From Mycobacterium sp. (lineage in GTDB: Bacteria; Actinomycetota; Actinomycetes; Mycobacteriales; Mycobacteriaceae), in assembly GCF_029961025.1 (NCBI RefSeq), contig NZ_JASBVP010000001.1, forward strand, positions 62,001 through 126,000: DNA of 64,000 nucleotides, written 5' to 3'. Position numbers and translations under genes: made by a program. Shown piece by piece: positions 1-9,064 of this stretch. Under the pieces are notes generated by a model that was not told the origin of the DNA, did no database searches, and saw only the letters and a program-made list of their open reading frames with translations. Position 1 is the first letter of the stretch; the number at the start of each line of letters is the position of its first letter.

Positions 1-156
1 GCGCCGTTGGGTGCGAAAGCCGGCGAACGCCTTGGTCTCGGCCTCGCTGGCTCTCGTGTCGGGCCCGCCGGCGTGCGGTTGCGGCGGCAACTCCGTTGTC
101 GGATGATCGTCCTGGTCTCGAGGCACCTCGCCGGCCTGCGTTGGATGCTCAGACAC
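1..156 (-). CDS. Rv0530-like hypothetical protein, N-terminal part (runs off the window)
   Basis: Only the first 52 codons are inside the window, and the frame stays open to base 1. A GTG start at 156 is preceded by a GAGGGG ribosome-binding site about 8 nt upstream. The start lies only 20 nt after the ccsB stop, so the gene should be the last visible member of the cytochrome c maturation operon. The visible peptide begins MSEHPTQAGE and is hydrophilic, acidic and proline-rich, with no signal peptide or membrane segment. In M. tuberculosis the gene after ccsA is Rv0530, of unknown function. The assignment rests on position only. Confidence 0.5.
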   Translation of the reverse strand, partial: MSEHPTQAGEVPRDQDDHPTTELPPQPHAGGPDTRASEAETKAFAGFRTQRR

Positions 157-175
157 GTGCACTTCCCCTCGTTGT

Positions 176-1141
176 TCAGCCCACCCCAGCATAGGAGTGC
201 AGCCCCACGGTCACCAGGTTGACGAAGAACAGGTTGAACACCATGACCGCGAAGCCGATCACGTTAACCCAGGCCGCCTTTTTGTCGCGCCATCCCGCGG
301 TCGACCTGGCGTGCAGGTAGGCCGCATACACGATCCAGGCGACGAACGCCACCGTCTCCTTGGGATCCCAGCCCCAGTACCGGCCCCACGCCTGCTCGGC
401 CCAGATCGCCCCGAAAATCACCCCGAATCCGAACACCGGGAAGGCGAAGATCGTCGTCCGGTAGGCGATCCGGTCCAGGGTCTGCGCATCGGGCAACCGG
501 CGCACCAGCCGCGCGAGCGTTCCGGGGCTGTCCGGGTCGCTCAACCGCGACATCCTCGCCAAAAACAGCAGGCTGGCCACGCCGGCGACCAAAAACACCC
601 CCGAGCCCAGGCTGACCACGAAAACATGGATCGGCAGCCAGTAAGACTGCAACGCGGGCATCACCGGGGCGGCGCTGGTGTACAGCCAGCGCCCGGACAC
701 CGTCAGCAGGATCAGCACCGGAACCAGCAGGAAGACCCACAGCCCGCGGTGCTGCAAGCGGCGCAGCACCACGGCGCCGGCCAGCAGGGCGCAGCAGCAG
801 GTCACGTTGATGAACTCGTACATGTTGCCCCAGGGCGCTCGCATGGTGGCCAGCCCGCGCAGCCCGATGCAGACCAGCAGCAGCCCGATCCCCAGGTAGG
901 CCGCCGCCAGGCCGGCCCGCCCGACGCGCTCCTCGAACGGCTGCGCCGCGTCGGGCGCCGCACCGGGTGTCCCCCGGTCGATGGCCGCCGCGCCGGCCGT
1001 CACCAGCCCGTCGGTGCGGCTGCGGGTGAAGGCCAATTCGACGGCCAGCAGCAGCAGCGCCACCACCAGGGCAACCACGGCCGAGGTGAACGCCCAGTCG
1101 GAGTAGCGGGCCAAGCCGATATTGACGTGCATGGTGTTCAT
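176..1141 (-). CDS. ccsB: Cytochrome c biogenesis protein CcsB/CcsA (heme handling, System II)
   Basis: A 321-residue polytopic membrane protein of the CcsA/ResC family, which with ResB exports heme and ligates it to apocytochrome c on the outer face of the membrane. The tryptophan-rich heme-handling signature is present as GRYWGWDPKETVAF near residue 260, with several hydrophobic helices on both sides. The ATG at 1141 overlaps the resB stop as ATGA, which fixes the start and implies translational coupling. A much longer upstream extension of the frame only overlaps resB and is rejected. Corresponds to Rv0529 by order. Confidence 0.93.
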   Translation of the reverse strand: MNTMHVNIGLARYSDWAFTSAVVALVVALLLLAVELAFTRSRTDGLVTAGAAAIDRGTPGAAPDAAQPFEERVGRAGLAAAYLGIGLLLVCIGLRGLATMRAPWGNMYEFINVTCCCALLAGAVVLRRLQHRGLWVFLLVPVLILLTVSGRWLYTSAAPVMPALQSYWLPIHVFVVSLGSGVFLVAGVASLLFLARMSRLSDPDSPGTLARLVRRLPDAQTLDRIAYRTTIFAFPVFGFGVIFGAIWAEQAWGRYWGWDPKETVAFVAWIVYAAYLHARSTAGWRDKKAAWVNVIGFAVMVFNLFFVNLVTVGLHSYAGVG

Positions 1142-2799
1142 CCGACGTCCCTTCCCGCCGGGGCGGGTTGCCGCGGCGCCGGCGGCTCGGCCGGACCCGA
1201 GACGACACCGGCGAGCACCCGCTCGCTCAGGCGCTCGAACTCGTTGCCCCAGCCGGCGTTGTCGGTCCGCGCCAGGCCGCCCAGCTCGACTGTCACCGTA
1301 TCGGCCGCCGCCGGGAGGATCCGGGCCCACACCCGGCGGCGGCGCACCACCAGCGACACCACCAGCCCGGTCATCATCGTGACAGCGAAAACCAGCACCC
1401 AGATCTGGCCCGGGTCGTGGGAGACCTGCACGCCGATGAACGGCACCGCGCCGTCGAAGCGGACGACGGTCCCGTCGTCCTCCAGCCGGACCTGCTCGCC
1501 GGCGCGCAGGTTCACCCGCTTCTCCCTGGTCAGCCGGCCGTCCCGGACGAGCCGCGGATCGAGGGCGTACAGCGACTGCGGCCGGCCGCTGTCCAGGCCG
1601 GTGTCACCCCGGTAGATGTCGACCGCCACCGCGGGGTCGTTCAGCGCGGGAAAGCTCGACGAGAGCAGGGTGCCGTCGAGCTGTGCGGTCGGCGCGAACA
1701 GGCCCTGAATCGCGATCTGGTGTTTGCGACGCTCGTCGGGGTCGGGGTGGGTGCCGGCGGGCGGGTCGATGCGCACCGCACCCGCCGAGAGCAGCGTCGC
1801 GGCATTCTCGGGGCGCCACTGCACGGTTGCGGTGCGGGTCTGCCCGTCCGGGAAGGTCACGGTGAACGTGGGCGCATACCCGTGACCCTGCAGGTAGACC
1901 CGGTCGCCGCCGAGCCGCAGCGGGTGGTTGACCGCCAGCCGGTAGGGCCGCCAGCTGTTGGCGGCCAGGTCGCGGCCGGCTTGGTAGTCGATGTTCGCCA
2001 CGAACGAGGTGGCCTGCCCGGAGGGCAGGTAGTGCGCCTGGAAATCATTGACCCGGATGCACATGGGATACAGGGAGGTGCCGTCGACGCTGTTGCCGGC
2101 GCGAAACGAGTCGAACGCGGCCGGGGATGCCGAGCAGAAGCCCGGGCCGCCGTCGGCGATGACGACCACGTTGCCCTGGTAGCCGAACAGCTTGCCGACC
2201 GCGACCGCGACCAGCAGACCCAGCAGCGAAAAGTGAAACACCAGGTTTCCCAGTTCGCGCAGATACCCTTTCTCGGCGGACACCTCGACGGCGCCGGCGG
2301 GTTGGCGGCGGGTGACGGTGCGCCAGCCGCGCAGGTGCCGGGTTATCGTCTCGGCCACGGATTCGGGACGGCCGGCGACGGTGGCGGCGGCGTGCTTGGG
2401 CAGCCGGGCCAGGTTGCGGGGCGCCGCCACCGGCGTGGCGCGCCAACTGCGGGCGTGCTCGACCAGCCGCGGGACGAGACAGCCCACCAGGGACACGAAC
2501 AGCAGCACGTAGACGGCGGTGAACCAGAAGCTGGAGAACACGTCGAACGCCTGCAGCCGGTCCAGCCACGGCCCGATCACCGGGTGGGCGGTCAGATAGT
2601 CCTGGACCTTGGCGGGGTTGAGGCTGCGCTGCGGCAGCAGCGCACCGGGTATCGCGCCCAGCGCCAGCAGGATCAGCAGCACCAACGCGGTGCCCATCGA
2701 CGTCAGCGCACGCCAGGTGTTGCGCACCCAGGCAAGGCCACGCGAGATCGCCCCGATCCGGGCCGTCCGGGAGACATGCGCGGTCGCTTGCGGGGTCAA
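1138..2799 (-). CDS. resB: Cytochrome c biogenesis protein ResB (Ccs1)
   Basis: About 553 residues, ResB family, the partner of CcsB in System II apocytochrome c-heme ligation. Three membrane helices lie in the first 250 residues, beginning around the segment MGTALVLLILL. A large extracytoplasmic domain follows, then a last helix near the C terminus (IWVLVFAVTMMTGLVVSLVV). The start is inferred as a TTG at 2799 that overlaps the ccdA stop (TTGA), because no ATG occurs before the first helix; a downstream start cannot be excluded. The frame stays open far upstream through ccdA, which is only a shadow. Corresponds to Rv0528 (529 aa as I recall). Confidence 0.9.
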   Translation of the reverse strand: MTPQATAHVSRTARIGAISRGLAWVRNTWRALTSMGTALVLLILLALGAIPGALLPQRSLNPAKVQDYLTAHPVIGPWLDRLQAFDVFSSFWFTAVYVLLFVSLVGCLVPRLVEHARSWRATPVAAPRNLARLPKHAAATVAGRPESVAETITRHLRGWRTVTRRQPAGAVEVSAEKGYLRELGNLVFHFSLLGLLVAVAVGKLFGYQGNVVVIADGGPGFCSASPAAFDSFRAGNSVDGTSLYPMCIRVNDFQAHYLPSGQATSFVANIDYQAGRDLAANSWRPYRLAVNHPLRLGGDRVYLQGHGYAPTFTVTFPDGQTRTATVQWRPENAATLLSAGAVRIDPPAGTHPDPDERRKHQIAIQGLFAPTAQLDGTLLSSSFPALNDPAVAVDIYRGDTGLDSGRPQSLYALDPRLVRDGRLTREKRVNLRAGEQVRLEDDGTVVRFDGAVPFIGVQVSHDPGQIWVLVFAVTMMTGLVVSLVVRRRRVWARILPAAADTVTVELGGLARTDNAGWGNEFERLSERVLAGVVSGPAEPPAPRQPAPAGRDVG

Positions 2800-3593
2800 A
2801 TCGGCAACCTCACATCGGACACCGCGGCGTCCCGCAACCACGAGACGAAGTCGTCCCACACCCCGGTGACCAGCGCCGCACCCACCACGACCAGCAGGGC
2901 GCCGCCGCAGATCTGCATCGCCCGGGTGTGCCGGCGCAGCCAGGTCACGGCGGTCACGGCCGTCGCCGAGCCGAACGCCAGCAGCACAAACGGGATTCCC
3001 AGTCCCATGCAGTAGGCGAGCACCAGCACGATCCCGCGCAGCACCGTCGCCCCCTGGGTGGCCGAGGCGACGGTGATCACGCCGGTCAGCGTCGGCCCCA
3101 GACACGGGGTCCAGCCCAGCGCGAACACCGCGCCCAGCATCGGCGCCCCGGCCAGCGTCGACCACCGCCGCGGGGTGAGGCGGGCCTGGCGCTGCAGGGC
3201 CGGAAGGAAGCCCATAAAGACCAGGCCCATGACGATGGTCAGGACACCGCCGGCTCGCTGCAGCACCAGCCGGTCGGTGATCAGGGTGGTGGTCATTCCG
3301 AGCACGGCCACCGTGCCGAGCAGGAACACCGCGGAGAACCCGGCCACGAACAACGCCGCCGAGCCGGTGACCCGCCACCGCGCGGCGGGCGGCGCCCTGC
3401 GCGCACCCGGCCGCGGCTGTTCGTCGACGCCGACCACGGCGGTCAGATACGACAAGTAGCCCGGCACCAGCGGCACGACGCATGGCGAGGCGAACGACAC
3501 CAGCCCCGCCAGCAGGCACACCGCGAGCGCCGGCAGCAGCGGCCCGGCCGCTGCGAGCGCTGAAAACCCGGTGAACCCGGTCATCGCGGTCAT
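2796..3593 (-). CDS. ccdA: Thiol-disulfide transporter CcdA of the cytochrome c maturation operon
   Basis: A 265-residue membrane protein of the CcdA/DsbD-transmembrane family, which carries electrons from cytoplasmic thioredoxin to extracytoplasmic thioredoxin-like proteins. The first helix holds the family motif FASPCVVPLVPGY and a later helix holds LGWTPCLGPTL, giving the two membrane cysteines expected of the family. ATG at 3593 overlaps the stop of the upstream thioredoxin gene (ATGA). A second ATG lies three codons in. Its likely redox partner is the lipoprotein encoded immediately upstream. Corresponds to Rv0527. Confidence 0.94.
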   Translation of the reverse strand: MTAMTGFTGFSALAAAGPLLPALAVCLLAGLVSFASPCVVPLVPGYLSYLTAVVGVDEQPRPGARRAPPAARWRVTGSAALFVAGFSAVFLLGTVAVLGMTTTLITDRLVLQRAGGVLTIVMGLVFMGFLPALQRQARLTPRRWSTLAGAPMLGAVFALGWTPCLGPTLTGVITVASATQGATVLRGIVLVLAYCMGLGIPFVLLAFGSATAVTAVTWLRRHTRAMQICGGALLVVVGAALVTGVWDDFVSWLRDAAVSDVRLPI

Positions 3594-4246
3594 CGCGGTT
3601 CCCCCGGGGGTGGCGCGGTGCCGGTTTCCAGGGGCTTTTCGGGGGGCTTTTCGGGGGGCTTTTCTGAGGCCACCCGTTGCACCACCGGCTGCAGGTCCTC
3701 GGCGAGCAGTTCCCGCAAAAACACCGCCGCCACCCGGTGGCGGCGGTCCAGCACCAGCGTCGAGGGGATGACGGCGGTGGGGTATTTGCCGCCGAAGGCG
3801 ATCAGGGTGCGCATCGCCGGGTCGTAAATGGACGGGTAGGTGACGTGGCGGTCCACGACGAAGTCGCGGGCTGCCTGCCGGCCGGTGTCTCGCACGTCGA
3901 TGCCGAGGAAAGACACCCCCTCGCTGCGGGTGGCCTCATGCACCCGCTGCAACCGGCCGACTTCGGCGCGGCACGGGCCACACCACTGGCCCCAGATGTT
4001 GATGACGACGACGTCGCCCGCAAAATCGTCCAACGACAGGGTGTGTTCGGGGTTCATCAGGTCCGGGCCGCTCAGCGGCCCGGGGCGACCGCGCCGCCCG
4101 GGGGGGTCGTAGAAGAGGTCGGTCTTGCCGCCGGGGGCGACGAACTCGAAGGTGCCGCCCTGCGCCACCGCGTCGCCCCCGCTCGCACAGCCGCTGGCCA
4201 GGGCGGCCAGCGCCGCCCCGACGACCAGGCATCGGCGCATGGTCAC
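3590..4246 (-). CDS. Thioredoxin-like lipoprotein (ResA/TlpA type) for cytochrome c maturation
   Basis: About 218 residues. The N terminus has a basic start, a hydrophobic stretch and a lipobox ending ALASGC, so it should be a membrane-anchored lipoprotein. The thioredoxin-fold active site reads WGQWCGPCRAEVG, the CxxC that keeps apocytochrome cysteines reduced. A GTG start at 4246 overlaps the previous stop (GTGA); an ATG two codons later is the alternative. The C terminus carries a short PPEK tandem repeat from 12-bp DNA repeats near 3640-3665, an apparently unstructured tail. Corresponds to Rv0526. Confidence 0.9.
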   Translation of the reverse strand: MTMRRCLVVGAALAALASGCASGGDAVAQGGTFEFVAPGGKTDLFYDPPGRRGRPGPLSGPDLMNPEHTLSLDDFAGDVVVINIWGQWCGPCRAEVGRLQRVHEATRSEGVSFLGIDVRDTGRQAARDFVVDRHVTYPSIYDPAMRTLIAFGGKYPTAVIPSTLVLDRRHRVAAVFLRELLAEDLQPVVQRVASEKPPEKPPEKPLETGTAPPPGEPR

Positions 4247-4851
4247 GTCGCCACCCCCGGCGAGTACACCACGTCCACCAGGCGGTCCCCCTCGTAGACC
4301 AGAGAGGTCACCGACGCGAGCGCGCACTGCCGCCGCGTCGGCAGATGCCAGAGCCGTTTGCCGGTCAGATACAGCCGCAGCGTCCATATCGGCAGCTGAT
4401 GGCTGACGCACACCGCCTCGTGCCCGGCGGCCCGAGCGCGGGCCTTGTCGACCGCCGTCGTCATCCGGGCCGCGATCTGGGAGTAGGGCTCTCCCCACGA
4501 GGGGGTGAACGGATTACGCAGGTGCCACCACACGCGCGGGTCGCGCCAGGCGCCGTCGCCGGGCGAAACACCCCTGCCCTGCAGGACGTTGGTCGACTCG
4601 ATGAGGTCGGGATCGGTGTCCACGACCAGGTCGTGGCGGGCGGCGATGGGCGCGGCGGTCTCCTGGGCCCGCTGCAGCGGGGAGGCGATCACCGCGACGA
4701 TGTCGTGGCGAGCCAGCGCGTCGGCGACCGCTGCGGCCTGCCGTCGACCGGCGTCGGACAGGTGGAATCCCGGCAGCCGGCCGTACAGGATGCCGTCGGG
4801 GTTGTGCACCTCGCCGTGGCGCACCAGGTGGATCCGGGTATGCTCGCCCAT
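4243..4851 (-). CDS. Histidine phosphatase superfamily protein (phosphoglycerate-mutase-like)
   Basis: 202 residues. The catalytic histidine motif LVRHGEVHNPDG is at the extreme N terminus, and a second conserved histidine lies in AVCVSHQLPIW, as in histidine-phosphatase (branch 1) enzymes. The substrate cannot be read from sequence. The ATG shares its A with the hemL stop (TGATG), so translation is coupled to hemL. The position between hemL and the cytochrome c genes is conserved in mycobacteria (Rv0525), hinting at a role linked to heme metabolism, but that is only context. Confidence 0.85.
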   Translation of the reverse strand: MGEHTRIHLVRHGEVHNPDGILYGRLPGFHLSDAGRRQAAAVADALARHDIVAVIASPLQRAQETAAPIAARHDLVVDTDPDLIESTNVLQGRGVSPGDGAWRDPRVWWHLRNPFTPSWGEPYSQIAARMTTAVDKARARAAGHEAVCVSHQLPIWTLRLYLTGKRLWHLPTRRQCALASVTSLVYEGDRLVDVVYSPGVAT

Positions 4852-6215
4852 CAGGGTTCGCGCTCCCGGGCAGCGGCGGCGGCGGCGGCCGGCAGCCCCT
4901 CGGCGATCCGCGCGAAGGCGACGTCGTCAAGAGCGGCCGAGACGAACCACGTTTCGAACGGGCTGCACGGCGGGTACACCCCGGCGTCCAGCAACGCGTG
5001 GAAGAACGCCGGGTAACGCCACGTCTGACTGGCCTTCGCCGCGGCGAAGTCGGTCACGGGATCGGCGGCGAAAAAGACGCTGAGCATGTTGCCGGCCCGG
5101 GCGATTTGATACGGCACACCGGTGCCCGCCAGCGCTTCGGACAGCAGCGCGGCCAGCCGCTCGGCGTTGGTGTCCAGGGTGGCGTAGACGGCCTCGTCGG
5201 CGGCGCGCAGGGTCGCCAGCCCGGCGGCCACCGCCACCGGATTACCCGATAGTGTGCCGGCCTGATACACCGGCCCGAGCGGGGCCAGCCGTTCCATCAC
5301 CTCGGCGCGCCCGCCGAAGGCCGCGGCCGGCAGTCCGCCGCTCATCACCTTGCCGAAGGTGAACAGATCGGCGTCGACCGGATCAAGCCCGTACCACCCG
5401 CTTCGGCTGACCCGGAAACCCGTCATCACCTCGTCGATGATCAGCAGCGCGCCGTGCTCGGCGGTGATTGCGCGCAGCGCGGTGTTGTATCCCGGTGCCG
5501 GGGGGACGACGCCCATGTTGCCCGGACTGGCCTCGGTGATCACCGCCGCGATCTGCTCGCCGAACCGCGCGAAGGTCTGGCGGACCGCCTCGATGTCGTT
5601 GTAGGGCAACACGAGGGTGTCGGCGGCGGCGGTGACCCCCGGTGAGGACGGCAGGCCCAGCGTCGCCACCCCGGAGCCGGCGTCAGCGAGCAGAGCGTCC
5701 ACATGGCCGTGGTAACAGCCGGCGAACTTGACGATCTTGGCCCGGCCGGTGAACCCCCGGGCCAGCCGGATGGCGCTCATGGTGGCCTCGGTGCCGGAAT
5801 TCACCAGCCGGATCATCTCGACCGGCGCCACCCGGGCGATGATCTCGGTGGCCAGCTCGGTCTCGGCCGGGGTCGGCGCCCCGAACGACAACCCGTCGGC
5901 GGCGGCCCCGGTCACGGCGTCGACGACCGCCGGGTGAGCGTGACCCAAAATCATCGGACCCCACGAGCAAACGAGGTCGACATAGCGGTTGCCGTCGCCG
6001 TCGGTGAGCCAGCAGCCCCGTGCCCGGGTGATGAACCGGGGCGTCCCGCCGACCGCCTGAAACGCCCGCACCGGGGAGTTCACCCCGCCGGGGATCACCG
6101 CGCAAGCCTGCTCGAACAGCGCGGCCGACGCCCTCGTGGAAGTCCCGGCCGCGGTTGTCGCCGGGTCAGCACCGTGCACGTCCACCAGTGTTCCAGCTGC
6201 CCTGCTCCTGTCCAC
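4851..6215 (-). CDS. hemL: Glutamate-1-semialdehyde 2,1-aminomutase
   Basis: 454 residues, a class-III aminotransferase fold. It converts glutamate-1-semialdehyde to 5-aminolevulinate, the step after HemA in the C5 route to heme. The PLP-lysine region is clear as [18 protein letters not shown], the motif [10 protein letters not shown] lies upstream of it, and the substrate loop [10 protein letters not shown] is near residue 45. The pathway partners hemA, hemB, hemC and hemD lie about 17-22 kb away in this window. The first 30 residues are variable in the family, so the exact start is uncertain. First gene of a seven-gene coupled operon. Rv0524 homologue. Confidence 0.95.
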   Translation of the reverse strand: MDRSRAAGTLVDVHGADPATTAAGTSTRASAALFEQACAVIPGGVNSPVRAFQAVGGTPRFITRARGCWLTDGDGNRYVDLVCSWGPMILGHAHPAVVDAVTGAAADGLSFGAPTPAETELATEIIARVAPVEMIRLVNSGTEATMSAIRLARGFTGRAKIVKFAGCYHGHVDALLADAGSGVATLGLPSSPGVTAAADTLVLPYNDIEAVRQTFARFGEQIAAVITEASPGNMGVVPPAPGYNTALRAITAEHGALLIIDEVMTGFRVSRSGWYGLDPVDADLFTFGKVMSGGLPAAAFGGRAEVMERLAPLGPVYQAGTLSGNPVAVAAGLATLRAADEAVYATLDTNAERLAALLSEALAGTGVPYQIARAGNMLSVFFAADPVTDFAAAKASQTWRYPAFFHALLDAGVYPPCSPFETWFVSAALDDVAFARIAEGLPAAAAAAAREREP

Positions 6216-6839
6216 TACGGGGTGTAAGAGTTGACGCCCGTCACAGCGTGCCGCTCACCGGTAGAGCCGGGGCGGATTGCTCACCAACACCCCACCCTTG
6301 ACAAGGGTAATTCGCCGGGATCGACCATTGTCAGCTGCCTGACATTCAGGGACCGCAAAAGTCGATTTCGCGGTTTTCTGTAAGTGATGGTGAATTGTGA
6401 GCGACAAAGTAAAGGAAGCATTGCAATGCGGGTATTATCCGCGGTGCCGATCCGCACATCGAAGGGGACGCTGGTCGCATCGGTCTCACCACCGATGCGC
6501 GAGATCTCGCCACACACCGGTACCGACACCGGGTACGTGATCGTTTCAGCCCCGGCCACCCAGCCGTTACGGCCCTTCTTCCGGAGAACCGGGGTGGTTA
6601 CCGACGCCGCCGGGTCCCCGATGGCGGCATCACCAGCCCCATCACCAGCCCAGGGTCGGCTACCATCGCATTATCCGCCGCCGCTGGATTTTCTTGAACC
6701 CTTCCGGATGAAACGAGAAATGCTGCGGTTATGAGCCCCTCGGGGTAGCCGGAGAAAACTTGCCGCACACACCGCGCGCGAATTGCGTGAGATTGCCAAA
6801 TTCGATTCATTGGTGTGGTGTCTTGGTGTGTCGTTGCGG
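6216..6839. other. 624-bp region with no convincing gene at the left edge of the accessory segment
   Basis: This gap separates hemL from the metal-resistance genes. A perfect 13-bp palindrome CCCTTG-A-CAAGGG lies at 6294-6306. On the minus strand a frame from about 6670 to 6425 shows mycobacterial codon use and then continues into AT-rich sequence to 6281. It could encode 60-90 residues but matches nothing I recognise and has a poor ribosome-binding site. A plus-strand frame (6384-6734) overlaps it. M. tuberculosis carries Rv0523c and gabP near here, and neither is visible. Probably an insertion or deletion junction with gene debris. Confidence 0.4.
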
Positions 6840-7748
6840 CTATAGCCCGGTGCCGTCGGCGGCTTCTGCGGGTGGCGTTTCCTGAGACGCGCAGCAGTCC
6901 TCGACGTCGGCGGTGTGCTTGGTGGCGCGGGCGGTGACGGCGGCCACCGCGGTAAGCAAGGCGATGCCGAGCGCGATGAGGGTGACCGCTAGTTGGTGCC
7001 CACCGATCCAGGCCGATACGGCGGTGGCCACGCCGTTGAAAGCAGTGGCGCCGGGTTGGCCGCCAAACAATTGCGGCAACCAGTACAGCACCAGGTAGCC
7101 GCCGGAAATAGCGAGCACGGCGCCGGCGATACGGTTCATGTAGGGCAGCAGCCGGCGCAGAAAACGGGTGATCAGACCGCTGGCGAAGGCCGCAAACACC
7201 GCCAGGCACAACAACAGTGTCGCCGCACCGGCGGCATAGGCGGTGAAGACCAGCAGCATCCCCGAGATGTTGGTCGTGGCCAGCGCCTGGGTGATCACCG
7301 CTAGCAGCACCGCGATCGAGCAGGACGCCGAGGCCAGCGCATATCCGGCACCGAAGGCCACCATTCCCAGCGGTGCCTGCCGCCGGGTACTGGAACTTCG
7401 TGTCGGCAGCCGCAACGGCAGCTGCCGGCCGACGAGCATGACCAGGCCCACGACGGCAAGGCCGGCGCCGAGCGCCGCGGCCAGCCAGGGGATGAGCCGC
7501 AGCAGGGAGCGCAACCCGAGAGCGAGTAACAGCCCGATGACGGTGAGGGTGCCGGCGAAACCGGCGGTGAGGGCCGATCCGGCCCGCAGCCCGCCGGCCA
7601 GCCGGGACAGCGCCCCCACCCGAGCGCCGGGGTGATCCGCGGCGTCGACCGCGTAGGCGAGGTAGGCCGGCAGCACCGCGAAGCCGCACGGGTTGACCGG
7701 GGCCAGCATCCCCGCACCGAACGCGAGCGCCAGCAGCGGTCCGATCAT
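6840..7748 (-). CDS. CcdA/DsbD-type membrane thiol transporter of the mercury gene cluster
   Basis: 302 residues with about six to seven membrane helices. It is a second, divergent CcdA-family protein: the first helix contains APVNPCGFAVLPAYLAY and a later one ASASCSIAVLLAV, giving the pair of membrane cysteines expected for electron transfer across the membrane. The C-terminal tail has an added vicinal pair (DVEDCCASQ), which could bind a thiophilic metal. The ATG overlaps the stop of the upstream membrane thioredoxin (ATGA), so the two are likely redox partners. Location in the mer-like operon suggests it supports mercury handling rather than cytochrome maturation; that is inference. Confidence 0.82.
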   Translation of the reverse strand: MIGPLLALAFGAGMLAPVNPCGFAVLPAYLAYAVDAADHPGARVGALSRLAGGLRAGSALTAGFAGTLTVIGLLLALGLRSLLRLIPWLAAALGAGLAVVGLVMLVGRQLPLRLPTRSSSTRRQAPLGMVAFGAGYALASASCSIAVLLAVITQALATTNISGMLLVFTAYAAGAATLLLCLAVFAAFASGLITRFLRRLLPYMNRIAGAVLAISGGYLVLYWLPQLFGGQPGATAFNGVATAVSAWIGGHQLAVTLIALGIALLTAVAAVTARATKHTADVEDCCASQETPPAEAADGTGL

Positions 7749-8311
7749 GCGCCCAGCTTCGCCAGTTGGGCGCCGATCTGAGCGGCGGTGGGTTCCACCG
7801 CCCGGAACACCACCGTGCCGGGGATGTCCAGCACCACGACGGTGGAGGGCTGAGTGACCTGGCAGCCGCTCATCAATGCGGCGTGGGTATCGCGGGTGAA
7901 GGCCACCCCGGTGGCCTGGTTGGCGGTCAGGAACTCCTCGATGGCCTGCTCGCTGTCGGAGGGGTCGATGTCGACGGCGACGAAGGCCGCCTTGGAGCCG
8001 GCGGCCTGCTGGGCCTGACCGACCGCCCGGGCGCTGGGGCCGCAGTTGCCGCAGGTGGCGGAGAAGAAGAACAGCACCCCGGGCCGGGAGCCGTCGGGCA
8101 CCCTGACCTGCTTGCCTTGCAAGGTGTGGGCGGTCACCGCCGGCCCGGCCGCGGGCGGGCCGGCGGGGTGCTGGTGTTTACCCCCCGGGGACAGCGCCGT
8201 ATACAGCGCCAACGCGATCGCGAGCACCGCCGCGGCGATGAGCAGGAGCACCAGCGGGCGACGGCGCCAAACCGGCGCGACGGGGCGGGTGGTCGAGGGC
8301 TGCTCGGGCAT
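7745..8311 (-). CDS. Membrane-anchored thioredoxin-fold (TlpA/AhpC-TSA-like) protein in mer-like operon
   Basis: 188 residues. A cytoplasmic N terminus is followed by one membrane helix (PLVLLLIAAAVLAIALALY), then an extracytoplasmic thioredoxin-like domain with active site SATCGNCGPSA, a CxxC pair. A third cysteine lies in LMSGCQVTQPST. A CAGGAG ribosome-binding site precedes the ATG. It is coupled by ATGA to the CcdA-like gene downstream, forming a transporter-plus-acceptor pair. Similar pairs occur in actinobacterial mercury operons as I recall; the exact role in Hg(II) uptake or thiol repair is not established from sequence. Confidence 0.82.
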   Translation of the reverse strand: MPEQPSTTRPVAPVWRRRPLVLLLIAAAVLAIALALYTALSPGGKHQHPAGPPAAGPAVTAHTLQGKQVRVPDGSRPGVLFFFSATCGNCGPSARAVGQAQQAAGSKAAFVAVDIDPSDSEQAIEEFLTANQATGVAFTRDTHAALMSGCQVTQPSTVVVLDIPGTVVFRAVEPTAAQIGAQLAKLGA

Positions 8312-8328
8312 GGGTTAACACTCCTGGG

Positions 8329-8628
8329 TCAGATTGGATGACGGGTGGGGTGATCGGAGCGGCTGCGGGCGGCCGGCGCGGTCGGCGCGCGTGGACAGCA
8401 CCGGGGATCCCGACCGCAGCTGCGTCGATGCCACATAAACCGCACCGCTATGGCGGCAGCCACCGCCACAGCGGCACCGATCACGCGGGGATCGGTCAAA
8501 GCCGTGGCCACCGCGCCGATCGCGCCGGCGGCGATCAACACCGGTAACCCGCAACACAACGCGGGCAGCAGCAACCCCGCCGCCACCAGCGCGATCGGGG
8601 TGCGGCGCGGCCCGGGATGCGTCGACAT
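8329..8628 (-). CDS. Small membrane protein with vicinal cysteines, MerT-like mercury transporter candidate
   Basis: 99 residues with two hydrophobic helices. The first carries the vicinal pair in LLPALCCGLPVLIAAG, reminiscent of the paired cysteines in the first helix of MerT-type Hg(II) transporters. Further cysteines lie in the tail (RRSCGRDPRCCPR). GAGGAGGACC sits just upstream of the ATG at 8628. It lies between an ArsR-type regulator and the redox pair, in the place where actinobacterial mer operons carry transport genes. Short and low in informative sequence, so the family assignment is tentative. Confidence 0.65.
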   Translation of the reverse strand: MSTHPGPRRTPIALVAAGLLLPALCCGLPVLIAAGAIGAVATALTDPRVIGAAVAVAAAIAVRFMWHRRSCGRDPRCCPRAPTAPAARSRSDHPTRHPI

Positions 8629-8675
8629 GGTGGTCCTCCTCGTCGATCGGCCCTCGTCGATCAAGCCCTCGTCGA

Positions 8676-9044
8676 TCAAGCGTTCGGGGTGGTGATGCGC
8701 ATGCACGCGGCCAAGGCGGCGGCGTTGTCGGCGGCCAACGAGCGGGCCAGCAGCACCAGTTCCGCGACCCGCGGGTCGCTGACTCGATAACAGCTAAAGC
8801 GGCCGCGGCGGCGCAGCTGCACGTAGCCGCAGTCGGAGAGGCACGCCAGATGGCTGGACACCCGGCCCTGGGAGAGTCCGATGTGCGCCATGCACTCGCT
8901 AACGGTGTGCTCCTCGTCCAACAAGAACTCCAGCAACCGCAACCGGGCCGGATCGGCAAGGGCACGGAAGAATTTCGCCACCGTCTCCACCCCGTTCGCG
9001 GTGGTGGGCAACAGGCTGGTGCGGGGCCCAGAAACGTCGACCAC
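8676..9044 (-). CDS. ArsR/SmtB-family metal-responsive repressor (actinobacterial MerR type)
   Basis: About 122 residues, a winged-helix ArsR/SmtB repressor. The recognition region reads LSQGRVSSHLACLSDCGYV, preceded by VSECMAHIG, with a basic wing RRRGRFSCYRV. The clustered cysteines are candidate metal ligands. In Streptomyces and mycobacteria the mercury-operon regulator is of this ArsR type rather than true MerR, and divergence from merA supports that job. The start is set at GTG 9044, which has GAGGG 8 nt upstream; an in-frame GTG at 9059 would leave almost no leader. First gene of the four-gene minus-strand operon. Confidence 0.87.
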   Translation of the reverse strand: MVDVSGPRTSLLPTTANGVETVAKFFRALADPARLRLLEFLLDEEHTVSECMAHIGLSQGRVSSHLACLSDCGYVQLRRRGRFSCYRVSDPRVAELVLLARSLAADNAAALAACMRITTPNA

Positions 9045-9064
9045 AGAACTAACCCTCACTGAGA

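Noticed and set aside
197..3015. Long plus-strand frames opposite ccsB, resB and ccdA
   Set aside because: Antisense to genes with clear motifs; the many histidines and glutamines are a reading-frame artefact of mycobacterial codon use.
2796..3519. Upstream extension of the resB frame through ccdA
   Set aside because: ccdA motifs are in the other frame; the extension is an open shadow without homology.
6384..6734. Plus-strand 116-codon frame at the island edge
   Set aside because: A weak ribosome-binding site exists, but codon use favours the opposite strand in the same place and there is no recognisable domain.
8638..8685. Three near-repeats of CCTCGTCGATCAAG between the ArsR-type regulator gene and the MerT-like gene; possible CRISPR or operator array
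   Set aside because: Units of 15 bp with no spacers; looks like simple slippage in the short intergenic stretch, not a CRISPR array.
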